Source: DATEVL01 sp964448245 (GTDB lineage: Bacteria > Chloroflexota > Anaerolineae > Anaerolineales > E44-bin32). From it: a stretch of DNA of 39,420 nt. Position 1 is the first letter of the stretch, and every line of letters starts with the position of its first letter. A program made the position numbers and the translations under genes. Location of the stretch: assembly GCA_964448245.1 (NCBI GenBank), contig CAYUWF010000005.1:1-39420 (forward strand). Direction: 5' to 3'. This document shows positions 1 through 9,154 of this stretch, piece by piece. The notes below the pieces were generated by a model. That model searched no databases and had not been told where the DNA came from. It worked only from the letters and a program-made list of their open reading frames with translations.

Positions 1-121
1 CCGTCCCGCGCTCGCCCCGAATCAGGACGCCCCCGATGCGGGGGTTGACGGCGTTCAGGACCAGGGCGCGCCGCATGCGCTCCTGCCCGACAATGGCGGT
101 GAAGGGGAAGACGACTCCCAC
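1..121 (-). CDS. Magnesium-chelatase-type AAA+ ATPase, N-terminal fragment (partial)
   Basis: Only the first 40 residues lie in the window, read leftward from a GTG at 121. They contain FPFTAIVGQE (residues 5-14) and end in IGGVLIRGERGT, the run-up to a Walker A loop of the GxRGTGKS type seen in ChlI/BchI-like chelatase subunits. A Shine-Dalgarno GGGAGAG (133-127) sits 5 bases before the GTG, and a TATAAT -10 (144-139) lies just upstream. The family inserts Mg or Co into tetrapyrroles, but chelatase-like ATPases with other roles share this N-terminus, so the substrate is not known. The gene is divergent from rpsA. It is truncated by the window edge, not broken. Confidence 0.8.
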   Translation of the reverse strand, partial: MGVVFPFTAIVGQERMRRALVLNAVNPRIGGVLIRGERGT

Positions 122-138
122 GCGGGCTCTCCCGCGGC

Positions 139-144
139 ATTATA
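139..144 (-). promoter_or_regulatory. -10 element of the chelatase-like gene
   Basis: Perfect TATAAT on the minus strand, 17 bases before the GTG at 121. The predicted transcript would begin close to the Shine-Dalgarno sequence. No clear -35 is visible because the upstream DNA is almost pure G+C. Confidence 0.55.
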
Positions 145-248
145 CCCCGCGGGGCGCGCGGGGCGCGCGGGGCGCGCGGGCCGCGTGGCCCACGCGGGGC
201 GCGCGGGGCGCACGGGACGCGTGGGCCGCGCGGGGCGCGCGGGGTATA
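141..248. repeat. Nearly pure G+C tandem repeat bounded by TATACCCC/GGGGTATA
   Basis: About 100 bases made almost only of G and C, built from copies of the 9-mer GGGGCGCGC and variants, with an internal near-palindrome (CCGCGTGGCCCACGCGG, about 181-197). The two ends are inverted copies of TATACCCCGCG (141-151 and 238-248). It separates two divergent promoters: the left end touches the minus-strand -10 and the right end forms the likely -35 of rpsA. Function unknown. Confidence 0.8.
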
Positions 249-273
249 CAGGACTCGGGTACCCTCGTATAAT
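245..273 (+). promoter_or_regulatory. rpsA promoter
   Basis: TATACA (245-250) as a 4/6 match to the -35 consensus, a 17-base spacer, then a perfect TATAAT (268-273). The start codon is 33 bases downstream, leaving room for the ribosome binding site AAGGAAAG at about 290-297. Confidence 0.65.
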
Positions 274-306
274 CCTTGGACCCTGTCGAGAAGGAAAGTC
301 CCGTTC

Positions 307-1598
307 ATGGAACCCACCCTAGAGCCCCTCGAAACGCCTCCGGCGTCGAAGCCGGAGGGGGAGGGCGCCGAACCCCATCCGATGGATGCCTTCCTGGAAG
401 AGGAAGCCTATGGGATGGATACGCCCCGTCGGGGCGAGACCCGAACCGGAACGATTGCCCGCATCAGCGGCAACGACATCCTGGTGGACATTGGCGCCAA
501 GTCGGAAGGTGTGATCCCCGCCTCCGAGGTCGAGCAGATGAACGAGGAACAGCGGGCGGAATTGGTCGTCGGCCGTGAGCTGCCGGTATACATCGTGCGC
601 ACCGGCGACCGAGACTTCGGCATCGTGCTCTCGGCCGCCCGGGCCATGGAAGAGACCGACTGGTCGCGGGCCGAGGCGCTGCAGCAAGAGCAGACGGTCT
701 ATGAAGGGACGGTCGGCGGCTATAACAAGGGCGGCCTGATTGTCAAGGTCGGCAACCTGCGCGGCTTCATCCCGGCATCCCAGATCAGCCCGTCGCGCCG
801 CCGCCGGGCGGACGGCGAGACCCCCGACAAGCGCTGGGGCAAGATGGTCGGCGAGACGATCCTGGCCAAAGTGATCGAGGTCGACCGGCGCCGCAACCGG
901 CTGATCCTCTCGGAGCGGGCGGCGGCGCGCGAGGCGCGCAAGGCGCTCAAGGAGCTGCTGATCGTCGAGCTCCAGCCGGGCGAGGTGCGCACCGGCCGCG
1001 TCATTTCCCTGGCTGACTTCGGCGCCTTCGTCGACATCGGCGGCGCCGATGGTCTGGTGCACCTGTCGGAGATCTCGTGGAAGCGCCTGGGCCATCCGAG
1101 CGAGATGCTCGAGGTCGGCCAGGAAGTGCAAGTCAAAGTGCTGGCGGTCGACACCGAGCGCAGGCGCATCAGCCTGTCGATGCGCGAGCTCGAGCCGGAC
1201 CCGTGGGAGGAGTTGGCGCGCAAGCTGCGCGAGGGCCAGCTCGTGGAGGGGAAGATCACCAAGCTGACGAAGTTCGGCGCCTTCGCCAGCCTGACGGTGG
1301 AAGATGGCTACCAGGTCGAAGGGCTGATCCACATTTCCGAGCTCTCCGACCGCCGCATCGAGCACCCGAGCGAAGTCGTCCAGGAAGGGCAGACGGTCAC
1401 GCTGCGCGTGATCAAGGTCGATCGGGCGCGCAAGCGCATTGGCCTGAGCCTGAAGCGGGTGGCGTCGGCCGAATACACCGAGCTGGACTGGCAGACAATG
1501 GTCGGCGCGCCGCCGGCGCCGGCCCCCGAGCCGCCCGCCCCCGCGCCCGAGGTGGAGGACTTCGACGCCGAGCTCGACGACGACTTCGACGAAGCCCC
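307..1598 (+). CDS. rpsA: 30S ribosomal protein S1 (3' end lost in assembly gap)
   Basis: S1 holds mRNA on the small ribosomal subunit. Four S1 RNA-binding repeats are visible at about residues 43-112, 128-205, 223-292 and 308-382; repeat 3 has the classic FGAFVDIGGADGLVHLSEIS. The N-terminus is acidic and Pro-rich, and the visible C-terminus is a Pro/Ala linker followed by an acidic run (DAELDDDFDEA). The ATG at 307 follows AAGGAAAG at a normal distance. The sequence enters a 100-N gap at 1599, so the true stop cannot be seen. Four repeats, not the six of E. coli, is usual for many non-proteobacterial S1 proteins. Confidence 0.93.
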
Positions 1599-1698
1599 NN
1601 NNNNNNNNNNNNNNNNNNNNNNNNNNNNNNNNNNNNNNNNNNNNNNNNNNNNNNNNNNNNNNNNNNNNNNNNNNNNNNNNNNNNNNNNNNNNNNNNNN
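1599..1698. other. Assembly gap (100 N)
   Basis: Exactly 100 N, the conventional size for a scaffold gap of unknown length. It removes the end of rpsA. Reading frames that appear to continue across it have no meaning. The 125 bases after it, up to clpC, hold only the clpC promoter. Confidence 0.97.
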
Positions 1699-1771
1699 TG
1701 CAGCAAAGCGCCGGCTCGACCGCCCGGTCGGTCCTGGGACGAATGGCCCGCCCGCGCCAGAATCCGTTTCT

Positions 1772-1779
1772 GGTAGAAT
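1772..1779 (+). promoter_or_regulatory. clpC extended -10 promoter
   Basis: TAGAAT (1774-1779) preceded by TGG, fitting the extended -10 pattern TGnTANAAT. No good -35 is seen, as is common with extended -10 promoters. The leader would be about 38 bases. No CtsR-like direct repeat was recognised nearby. Confidence 0.5.
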
Positions 1780-1823
1780 CGGACCGATGCAGGCGGTATT
1801 CGCCGCGCTCGTAGGAGAGCCCC

Positions 1824-4316
<2,493 letters not shown>

Positions 4317-4327
4317 GGGGGCGCATC

Positions 4328-4360
4328 ACCTTGCCGGAAGCTCGAAGCTTCCGGGAAGGT
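4328..4360 (+). terminator. Hairpin after clpC
   Basis: Stem of 15 pairs with one G-G mismatch: ACCTT then CCGGAAGCT, loop CGA, AGCTTCCGG then AAGGT. It begins 11 bases after the clpC stop. No T run follows, so it is a factor-independent terminator only if this organism does not need one. Confidence 0.6.
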
Positions 4361-4425
4361 TGGGGATCGTTGAGATGACGGCCCTGCCGTGCGCCGGGCC
4401 GTTGTGTTTTCAAAGGCCGCGTTTC

Positions 4426-4492
4426 GTAAGGGCGAAGCATGGCCAGCGAGTACCCTCGCATTCGGTGTGGACCTGCCATGCTTCGCTCCTAC
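4426..4492. repeat. Inverted-repeat element, GTAGGGGCGAAGC-like family
   Basis: Outer arms of 18 bases (4426-4443 and 4475-4492) match at 16 of 18 positions: GTAAGGGCGAAGCATGGC against GTAGGAGCGAAGCATGGC. A smaller hairpin GCGAG/CTCGC sits inside. The arms are diverged copies of the GTAGGGGCGAAGC hairpin found at 32878-32907, so this is a dispersed palindrome family. Confidence 0.7.
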
Positions 4493-4530
4493 ATCGCCGC
4501 CTTCGCCATCTTCACCGAGGAACGCCCCTG

Positions 4531-4536
4531 TATAAT
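4531..4536 (+). promoter_or_regulatory. -10 element of the HD gene/radA operon
   Basis: Perfect TATAAT ending 14 bases before the GTG at 4551. The expected transcript would have a leader of only about 7-8 bases with no Shine-Dalgarno sequence. No good -35 is seen. Confidence 0.55.
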
Positions 4537-4550
4537 CCGAGTCGAGTCCC

Positions 4551-5099
4551 GTGACCCACACCCCGTCGCTCCTTCAGGACATCCACGACCAGTACCAACT
4601 GCTTTGGCTTGGCCTGCACGGGGTGAGCCACTGGGCGCGGGTCTACGAGAACGGCTTGAGGCTGGCCCCTTCGACCGGGGCGAAAGAACAGATCGTGCTG
4701 CTCTTCGCCATCTTCCACGACGCGCGGCGGACGAATGAGGGCTGGGATGACGGGCACGGCCGGCGCGGCGCCGACTACGCCGCCGGCCTGCGGGGAAGCC
4801 TGCTCGATCTCTCGTCGCGCGACTTCGATCTGCTGTACCACGCCTGCGCTTTCCATACCGAGGGTCTGCTTGACGGCGACCTGACCGTCCAGACGTGTTG
4901 GGACGCCGACCGGCTCGATCTGCCCCGCGCCGGGATCCACCCGTTGCCCGAGAGACTGTGCACGCCCGTCGCTCGCGGGCCGGAGACGATCGCCTGGGCG
5001 ACCGACCGCAGCCTGCGGCGCGCGGTGCCGGCAATTGTCCACCAGGCGTGGGCCGTGATGGGTGAGACCGTTCCGTCCGATCCCCGGGGGGAGCGATGA
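4551..5099 (+). CDS. HD-domain protein (putative metal-dependent phosphohydrolase)
   Basis: 182 residues. Metal-binding residues of an HD fold can be traced: His in GVSHWARV (about residue 26), the FHDARR His-Asp pair (55-56), His in the HACAFHTEG segment, and Asp in CWDADRLDL. HD proteins of this size hydrolyse nucleotides or other phosphoesters, but the substrate cannot be told from sequence. Starts at GTG 4551 close behind a TATAAT, with no ribosome binding site. Its stop overlaps the radA start as ATGA, so the two are translationally coupled. Confidence 0.8.
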   Translation: MTHTPSLLQDIHDQYQLLWLGLHGVSHWARVYENGLRLAPSTGAKEQIVLLFAIFHDARRTNEGWDDGHGRRGADYAAGLRGSLLDLSSRDFDLLYHACAFHTEGLLDGDLTVQTCWDADRLDLPRAGIHPLPERLCTPVARGPETIAWATDRSLRRAVPAIVHQAWAVMGETVPSDPRGER

Positions 5100-6460
5100 C
5101 CCGCCGACGAGTCCAGTACGTCTGCCAGCAGTGCGGCCGGACGGTACCGAAGCCCCTGGGACGGTGCCCGCAGTGCGGGGAATGGAACAGCATGGTCGCC
5201 GAGTCGGCCGAGCCCGCCGGCCGCCGCGCCGGGAGGGCGGCGACGGCCGCCTCAGCCGCCGTCCGCCTGAAGGAGGTCGGCGAGGCGGGCAATGGCCGGG
5301 TGTCCCTGCCAATCGGGGAGTTCTCCCGCGTGCTCGGCGGCGGGATCGTCCCCGGATCGATCGTCCTGATCGGCGGGGACCCGGGGATCGGAAAGTCGAC
5401 GCTGCTGCTGCAGGCGGCACTGGCGCTGGCCGAGCGTGAGCCCGTGCTGTACGTCTCCGGCGAGGAGTCGGTACGCCAGATCAAGAGCCGCGCCGATCGC
5501 CTGGGGGCCGGGGATGACCCGGGCCTCTACCTGATGGCCGAGACCGAGTTGGACGGTGTGCTGCGTCAGATCGAGGCGCTCCAGCCGCGTCTGGCCGTGA
5601 TCGACTCGATTCAGACGATGCACGACGCCGAGCTCGAGCCGGCGGCCGGATCGATCACGCAGGTACGCCAGTGCGCCGCCCGTCTGCAGGCTCTGGCCAA
5701 GGCCAGCGGCGTGGCGGTTTTCCTGATCGGCCACGTGACCAAGGACGGGGCGATCGCCGGGCCGCGGGTGCTCGAGCACCTGGTCGACACCGTGTTGTAT
5801 CTGGAAGGCGATGCCCAGCACGCCTACCGCCTGCTGCGGGCGGTGAAGAACCGTTTCGGGCCGACAACGGAAGTGGGCGTGTTCGAGATGGGGGGCGAGG
5901 GCATGCTCGAAGTGCCCAACCCGTCGGAGGCTTTCCTGGCCGAGCGGGCCCTCCAGGCGCCCGGATCGGTCGTGAGCATTACGTTGGAGGGGACGCGCCC
6001 GCTCCTGGTCGAGATTCAAGGCCTCACCAGCCCGACGGCCTTCGGCAACCCCCGGCGCACGGCCAATGGCGTGGATTTCAACCGCCTTCTTCTGATTACG
6101 GCGGTGCTCACCCGCCGCCTGGGTCTCCGGCTGAGTGACCAGGACGTCTTCCTCAACGTGGTGGGGGGCCTGCAGATCGAGGAGCCGGCGGCCGATTTGG
6201 CCATCGCCGCCGCTCTGGCGTCTTCCGTCCGAGACCGGGCGATCCCGGCGGACGTGGCGGTGGTGGGCGAAGTCGGCCTTTCGGGTGAATTGCGCGCCGT
6301 TCCGCAGCTCGCGGCACGCCTGCGCGAGGCGTCCAAGCTCGGATTCCGGCGCGTCGTGGCCCCGCGCAGCCCGCGGATGGAGGCGGCGCCCCCCGGTTTG
6401 GAGCTGACCGCGGCCCGTTCGCTGCGCGAAGCCCTCGATCTTCTCCTCGAAGAACAGTAA
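5096..6460 (+). CDS. radA: DNA repair protein RadA (Sms)
   Basis: 454 residues, standard for RadA, a RecA-like branch-migration helicase in recombinational repair. Order of parts: N-terminal C4 zinc finger (CQQC and CPQC, residues 10-27), Walker A GGDPGIGKST (93-102), Walker B LAVIDSIQT, the RadA-specific KNRFG motif (251-255), and a C-terminal Lon-protease-like domain (VFLNVVGGLQIEEPAADLAIAAAL is its signature region). The ATG overlaps the stop of the HD gene by ATGA and has GGGGGGAG just upstream. No -10 of its own was found. Confidence 0.96.
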   Translation: MTRRRVQYVCQQCGRTVPKPLGRCPQCGEWNSMVAESAEPAGRRAGRAATAASAAVRLKEVGEAGNGRVSLPIGEFSRVLGGGIVPGSIVLIGGDPGIGKSTLLLQAALALAEREPVLYVSGEESVRQIKSRADRLGAGDDPGLYLMAETELDGVLRQIEALQPRLAVIDSIQTMHDAELEPAAGSITQVRQCAARLQALAKASGVAVFLIGHVTKDGAIAGPRVLEHLVDTVLYLEGDAQHAYRLLRAVKNRFGPTTEVGVFEMGGEGMLEVPNPSEAFLAERALQAPGSVVSITLEGTRPLLVEIQGLTSPTAFGNPRRTANGVDFNRLLLITAVLTRRLGLRLSDQDVFLNVVGGLQIEEPAADLAIAAALASSVRDRAIPADVAVVGEVGLSGELRAVPQLAARLREASKLGFRRVVAPRSPRMEAAPPGLELTAARSLREALDLLLEEQ

Positions 6461-7011
6461 TCGAGTGGCGGGATCGTTCATCGAACGCAGGATTCGAGCG
6501 AGCGCGGCGCTGGGGCACAACGAGGCCCGCTTCATGGGTCTGGCGCGCCCCGCGCCTTCTCGCTGAGCGCTCCGGGTCTCGTTAACGAGAAGGGCGTGGT
6601 GGACCGAGTTTGCGCGACCGCGCGCCTTGGCAATGGCACACATGTGGCGATTCCCCATGCCGGACGGGAAGATGTGGCGTTGTGCGCGCCGTGCGTCCGC
6701 GCAGTGCTTTGTGCGCTCACCATCGTCGATCCAGTCGAACGGCGTTAACATCGTCTCGCCTTAAATCTTCGATTGTTTTTAGGTAGTAGGTGGCTTAGCG
6801 TATTGAAGAGTCGATGGCGATCTGATAGAATGCTTTCGTCACGGGCGGCGATCGCAGACTCGACGGTGCGTCCACCGGTGCGAGTCGGAGGCCAGCAGGT
6901 ACGCCCCGCGTTCCGCCCGTCAGCGTTGACCCTTGTTGAATTGAATCGAGCGACTGGCGGCCTCCGGCGGGGAGGTTTTCCCTCCGCCAGGGCCGGACGC
7001 GGGAGGTGCGT
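6461..7011 (+). other. Gene-free dnaA upstream region, candidate oriC
   Basis: 551 bases with no convincing gene. Contents in order: a perfect 14-base palindrome TCTCGTTAACGAGA (6577-6590) nested between CCTTCTCG (6555-6562) and CGAGAAGG (6586-6593); two copies of ATGTGGCG (6642-6649, 6672-6679) and two of TTGTGCGC (6680-6687, 6709-6716) that resemble halves of DnaA boxes; an AT-richer stretch (about 6744-6790); the dnaA promoter; and a 5' leader hairpin (CTGGCGG 6954-6960 with CCGCCAG 6984-6990). Position next to dnaA supports an origin, but no exact TTATCCACA box is present. Confidence 0.4.
6803..6831 (+). promoter_or_regulatory. dnaA promoter
   Basis: TTGAAG (6803-6808), a 17-base spacer and TAGAAT (6826-6831) with TG one base upstream of the -10 (6823-6824), so both -35 and extended -10 features are present. 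The leader to the ATG at 7012 would be about 173 bases, long enough for regulation. Confidence 0.75.
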
Positions 7012-8385
7012 ATGGATGCGGAGCGGACCTGGGAGGCGGCGCTCGGCCAGCTTCAACTGGAGCTGCCGCGGGCGACCTTCGACACCTGGGTCCGTGACGC
7101 CGAGCTGCTCACCTACGAAGATGGCACCTTCGTCCTGGGCGTGCAAAATGCCTACGCGCGAGACTGGCTGGACCAGCGTCTGCGGGCGACGTTCCGCGAG
7201 GTGCTGAGTGGGCTGGCCGGCCGCACGGTCGAGGTGCGCTTCGTGCTGTGGCCGGGCGAGGCGGCCGAGGAAACGGCAGTGCCGTTGGCCGATGCGACGC
7301 CCACCCCTCGGCCGACGCCGGCCAACCTCAATGCCCGCTACACCTTCGAGTCGTTCGTCGTCGGGACGGGCAACCGCCTGGCGCAGGCCGCGGCGCTGGC
7401 TGTGGCCGAGAATCCAGCCCGCGCCTACAACCCGCTCTTCCTATACGGCGGAGTCGGCATGGGGAAGACCCATCTGCTGCACGCCGTCGGACTGGCCTGC
7501 GTCGGCGCCGGGCTGCGGGCGCTGTACGTCTCGTCGGAAGAATTCACCAACGACCTGATCAACGCCATTCGGAGCCACACCACCGACGCCTTCCGCGAGC
7601 ACTACCGCCGCATCGAAGTCCTGCTGATCGACGACATCCAGTTCATCGCCGGGAAGGAGTCAACGCAGGAGGAGTTTTTCCACACCTTCAATGCCCTCCA
7701 CGGCCAGGAGAAGCAGCTGGTCATCTCCTCCGATCGCCCGCCCAAGGCGTTCGTCACGCTGGAGGAGCGCCTGCGCTCGCGTTTCGAATGGGGCCTGATC
7801 GCCGATATCCAGCCACCCGACTTCGAGACGCGCATGGCCATCCTGCGCTCGAAGGCGGAGCGTGCCGGACGCACCGTCGAGCCGGAGTACCTGGAGATCA
7901 TCGCCCGCCGGGTGCAGAGCAACATCCGCGAGCTGGAGGGCGCCCTGACCCGTCTATTGGCCTTCGCGGACCTGAGCGGTCTGACGATCACCCGCGACCT
8001 GGTCGAATCGACGCTGATCGATTTGCAATCGCGTAACACGGCCATGACGCCGGACCGGATCATCGCCGCCGTCGCCGAGCACTTCGGCGTCGACGAAGAC
8101 CGGCTGTTGAGCACCAATCGCACCAGACAGGTGGCCCTGCCGCGCCAGGTGGCGATGTTCCTGATCCGGGAGGGGACCGACGCCTCGCTGCCCAAGATCG
8201 GGGAGTTCCTGGGCGGGCGGGACCACACGACCATCATGTACGGCGTGGATAAAGTCGCCAGCCTGCTGGAGACCGACGAAGGCCTGCGCCGGCAGGTGGC
8301 CGCCATCCGCGAGGCGCTCTACAACGACAGCCGTCCGAACGGCTGGCGGGCCTTGCCCTCCCGGAAGGGCACCGGGACGGTGTGA
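7012..8385 (+). CDS. dnaA: Chromosomal replication initiator DnaA
   Basis: 457 residues. Domain I (about 1-85), a short Pro/Thr linker, AAA+ domain with Walker A GGVGMGKT and Walker B LLIDDIQF, and the C-terminal helix-turn-helix with the DnaA signature GGRDHTT. ATG 7012 is preferred over GTG 7006 because the Shine-Dalgarno GGGAGG (7001-7006) lies 5 bases before the ATG and overlaps the GTG. No dnaN follows; the gene ends in a repeated segment and then a gap. The last codons (ALPSRKGTGTV) and the stop belong to a sequence repeated at 8438-8469. Confidence 0.97.
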   Translation: MDAERTWEAALGQLQLELPRATFDTWVRDAELLTYEDGTFVLGVQNAYARDWLDQRLRATFREVLSGLAGRTVEVRFVLWPGEAAEETAVPLADATPTPRPTPANLNARYTFESFVVGTGNRLAQAAALAVAENPARAYNPLFLYGGVGMGKTHLLHAVGLACVGAGLRALYVSSEEFTNDLINAIRSHTTDAFREHYRRIEVLLIDDIQFIAGKESTQEEFFHTFNALHGQEKQLVISSDRPPKAFVTLEERLRSRFEWGLIADIQPPDFETRMAILRSKAERAGRTVEPEYLEIIARRVQSNIRELEGALTRLLAFADLSGLTITRDLVESTLIDLQSRNTAMTPDRIIAAVAEHFGVDEDRLLSTNRTRQVALPRQVAMFLIREGTDASLPKIGEFLGGRDHTTIMYGVDKVASLLETDEGLRRQVAAIREALYNDSRPNGWRALPSRKGTGTV

Positions 8386-8469
8386 GCGGAGGCCGCTCCA
8401 CCGCTTCGCCGATGGCGGACCAGACTGCGGCCGAAGCCTGCCCTCCCGAAGGACACCGGGACGGTGTGA
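8353..8469 (+). repeat. Direct repeat spanning the dnaA stop
   Basis: The segment 8353-8386 (TGCCCTCCC, then CACCGGGACGGTGTGAG) recurs at 8438-8469 with two small differences. The first copy encodes the last DnaA residues and the TGA. Between the copies lies non-coding DNA with Gly/Ala-coding composition but no gene signal. Confidence 0.8.
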
Positions 8470-8757
8470 GGCTAGGTCGAAGGGTCGAAAGGGCCAATTC
8501 GGAGTTCCTTCCTCGGAACGGGNNNNNNNNNNNNNNNNNNNNNNNNNNNNNNNNNNNNNNNNNNNNNNNNNNNNNNNNNNNNNNNNNNNNNNNNNNNNNN
8601 NNNNNNNNNNNNNNNNNNNNNNGGCAGCCAACCGCGCAAGCTAGACCGCAGAGCAAGGCATCCTAAGCGTAGTCCAAGGATACCGTGGGACCATTGCTTC
8701 CGGCGCGCTTCGACTGCGCTCAACGCGCCTGGGGGACCTGTTGCTCCCGGCCGGCGC
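8386..8757. other. Gene-free stretch with second assembly gap (8523-8622)
   Basis: Contains the second copy of the dnaA-end repeat, exactly 100 N, and 135 bases after the gap with a GGCGCG/CGCGCC inverted repeat (8702-8707 and 8724-8729) around TTCGACTGCGCTCAA. No coding sequence recognised. Genes could be missing within the gap. Confidence 0.85.
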
Positions 8758-9090
8758 TCACAATCTGGCGACCCCAAGCTCCGACTGATAGGGAGCCTTC
8801 CATGCCGGCGATTTGTGGACGTGCACCACTTTCCACTCGCCGTCGACCCGGCCCAGGATGCGGGTTTCGTGATGGCTCCGGAGGGAGGTCCCCTCGGCGG
8901 TGCCGCGCGAGACTAGCAGGGTGTAGCAGCAGACGGCTCGCTCGCGGGTCTTCTCCCTCGCTTCGCTCGGGACCTTGTCGGCGGCGCGGCCGGCGCGCCC
9001 CGCCGGATCGAGCGAGGTGGCTGGCGTGTCCGGGCGCGCCGCCTCGGCCATCAGGAAATCGCGGAAGCCGAGGGCCTCCTTCGGAAGTGA
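8758..9090 (-). pseudogene. Decayed SnoaL-like / CaMKII-association-domain protein fragment
   Basis: The reading frame encodes the C-terminal half of an NTF2-fold protein: VCCYTLLVSRG followed by SHHETRILGRVDGEWKVVHVH, which matches the end of CaMKII-association/SnoaL-like domains (strands ending in HxETR and WKxVHxH). Upstream, a PKEALGFRDF segment recalls the EALG region of the same family, but the connecting part is low-complexity and a stop in frame lies at 9091-9093. The frame has no good start; ATG at 9051 falls inside the domain. A palindromic element (9093-9154) sits where the 5' part should be. Read as a 5'-truncated relic. Confidence 0.55.
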
Positions 9091-9092
9091 TC

Positions 9093-9154
9093 AGTGGTGA
9101 GTGGTCAGTGGTCAGAACCGTCCGGGCCCCACTGACCATTGCCCACTGACCACT
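9093..9154. repeat. AGTGGTCAGTGG palindromic element
   Basis: Left arm 9093-9115 and right arm 9130-9154 are inverted copies with about 20 of 23 positions matching (repeated AGTGGTCAG units). The right arm includes the first base of the priA stop codon. Confidence 0.75.

Noticed and set aside
36..272. Open frame with repeated Gly-Ala-Arg
   Set aside because: It is a translation of the G+C repeat and crosses the divergent promoters.
307..1776. rpsA reading frame continuing past the N run
   Set aside because: The gap length is unknown, so the frame after it has no meaning; the sequence after the gap looks like the clpC upstream region.
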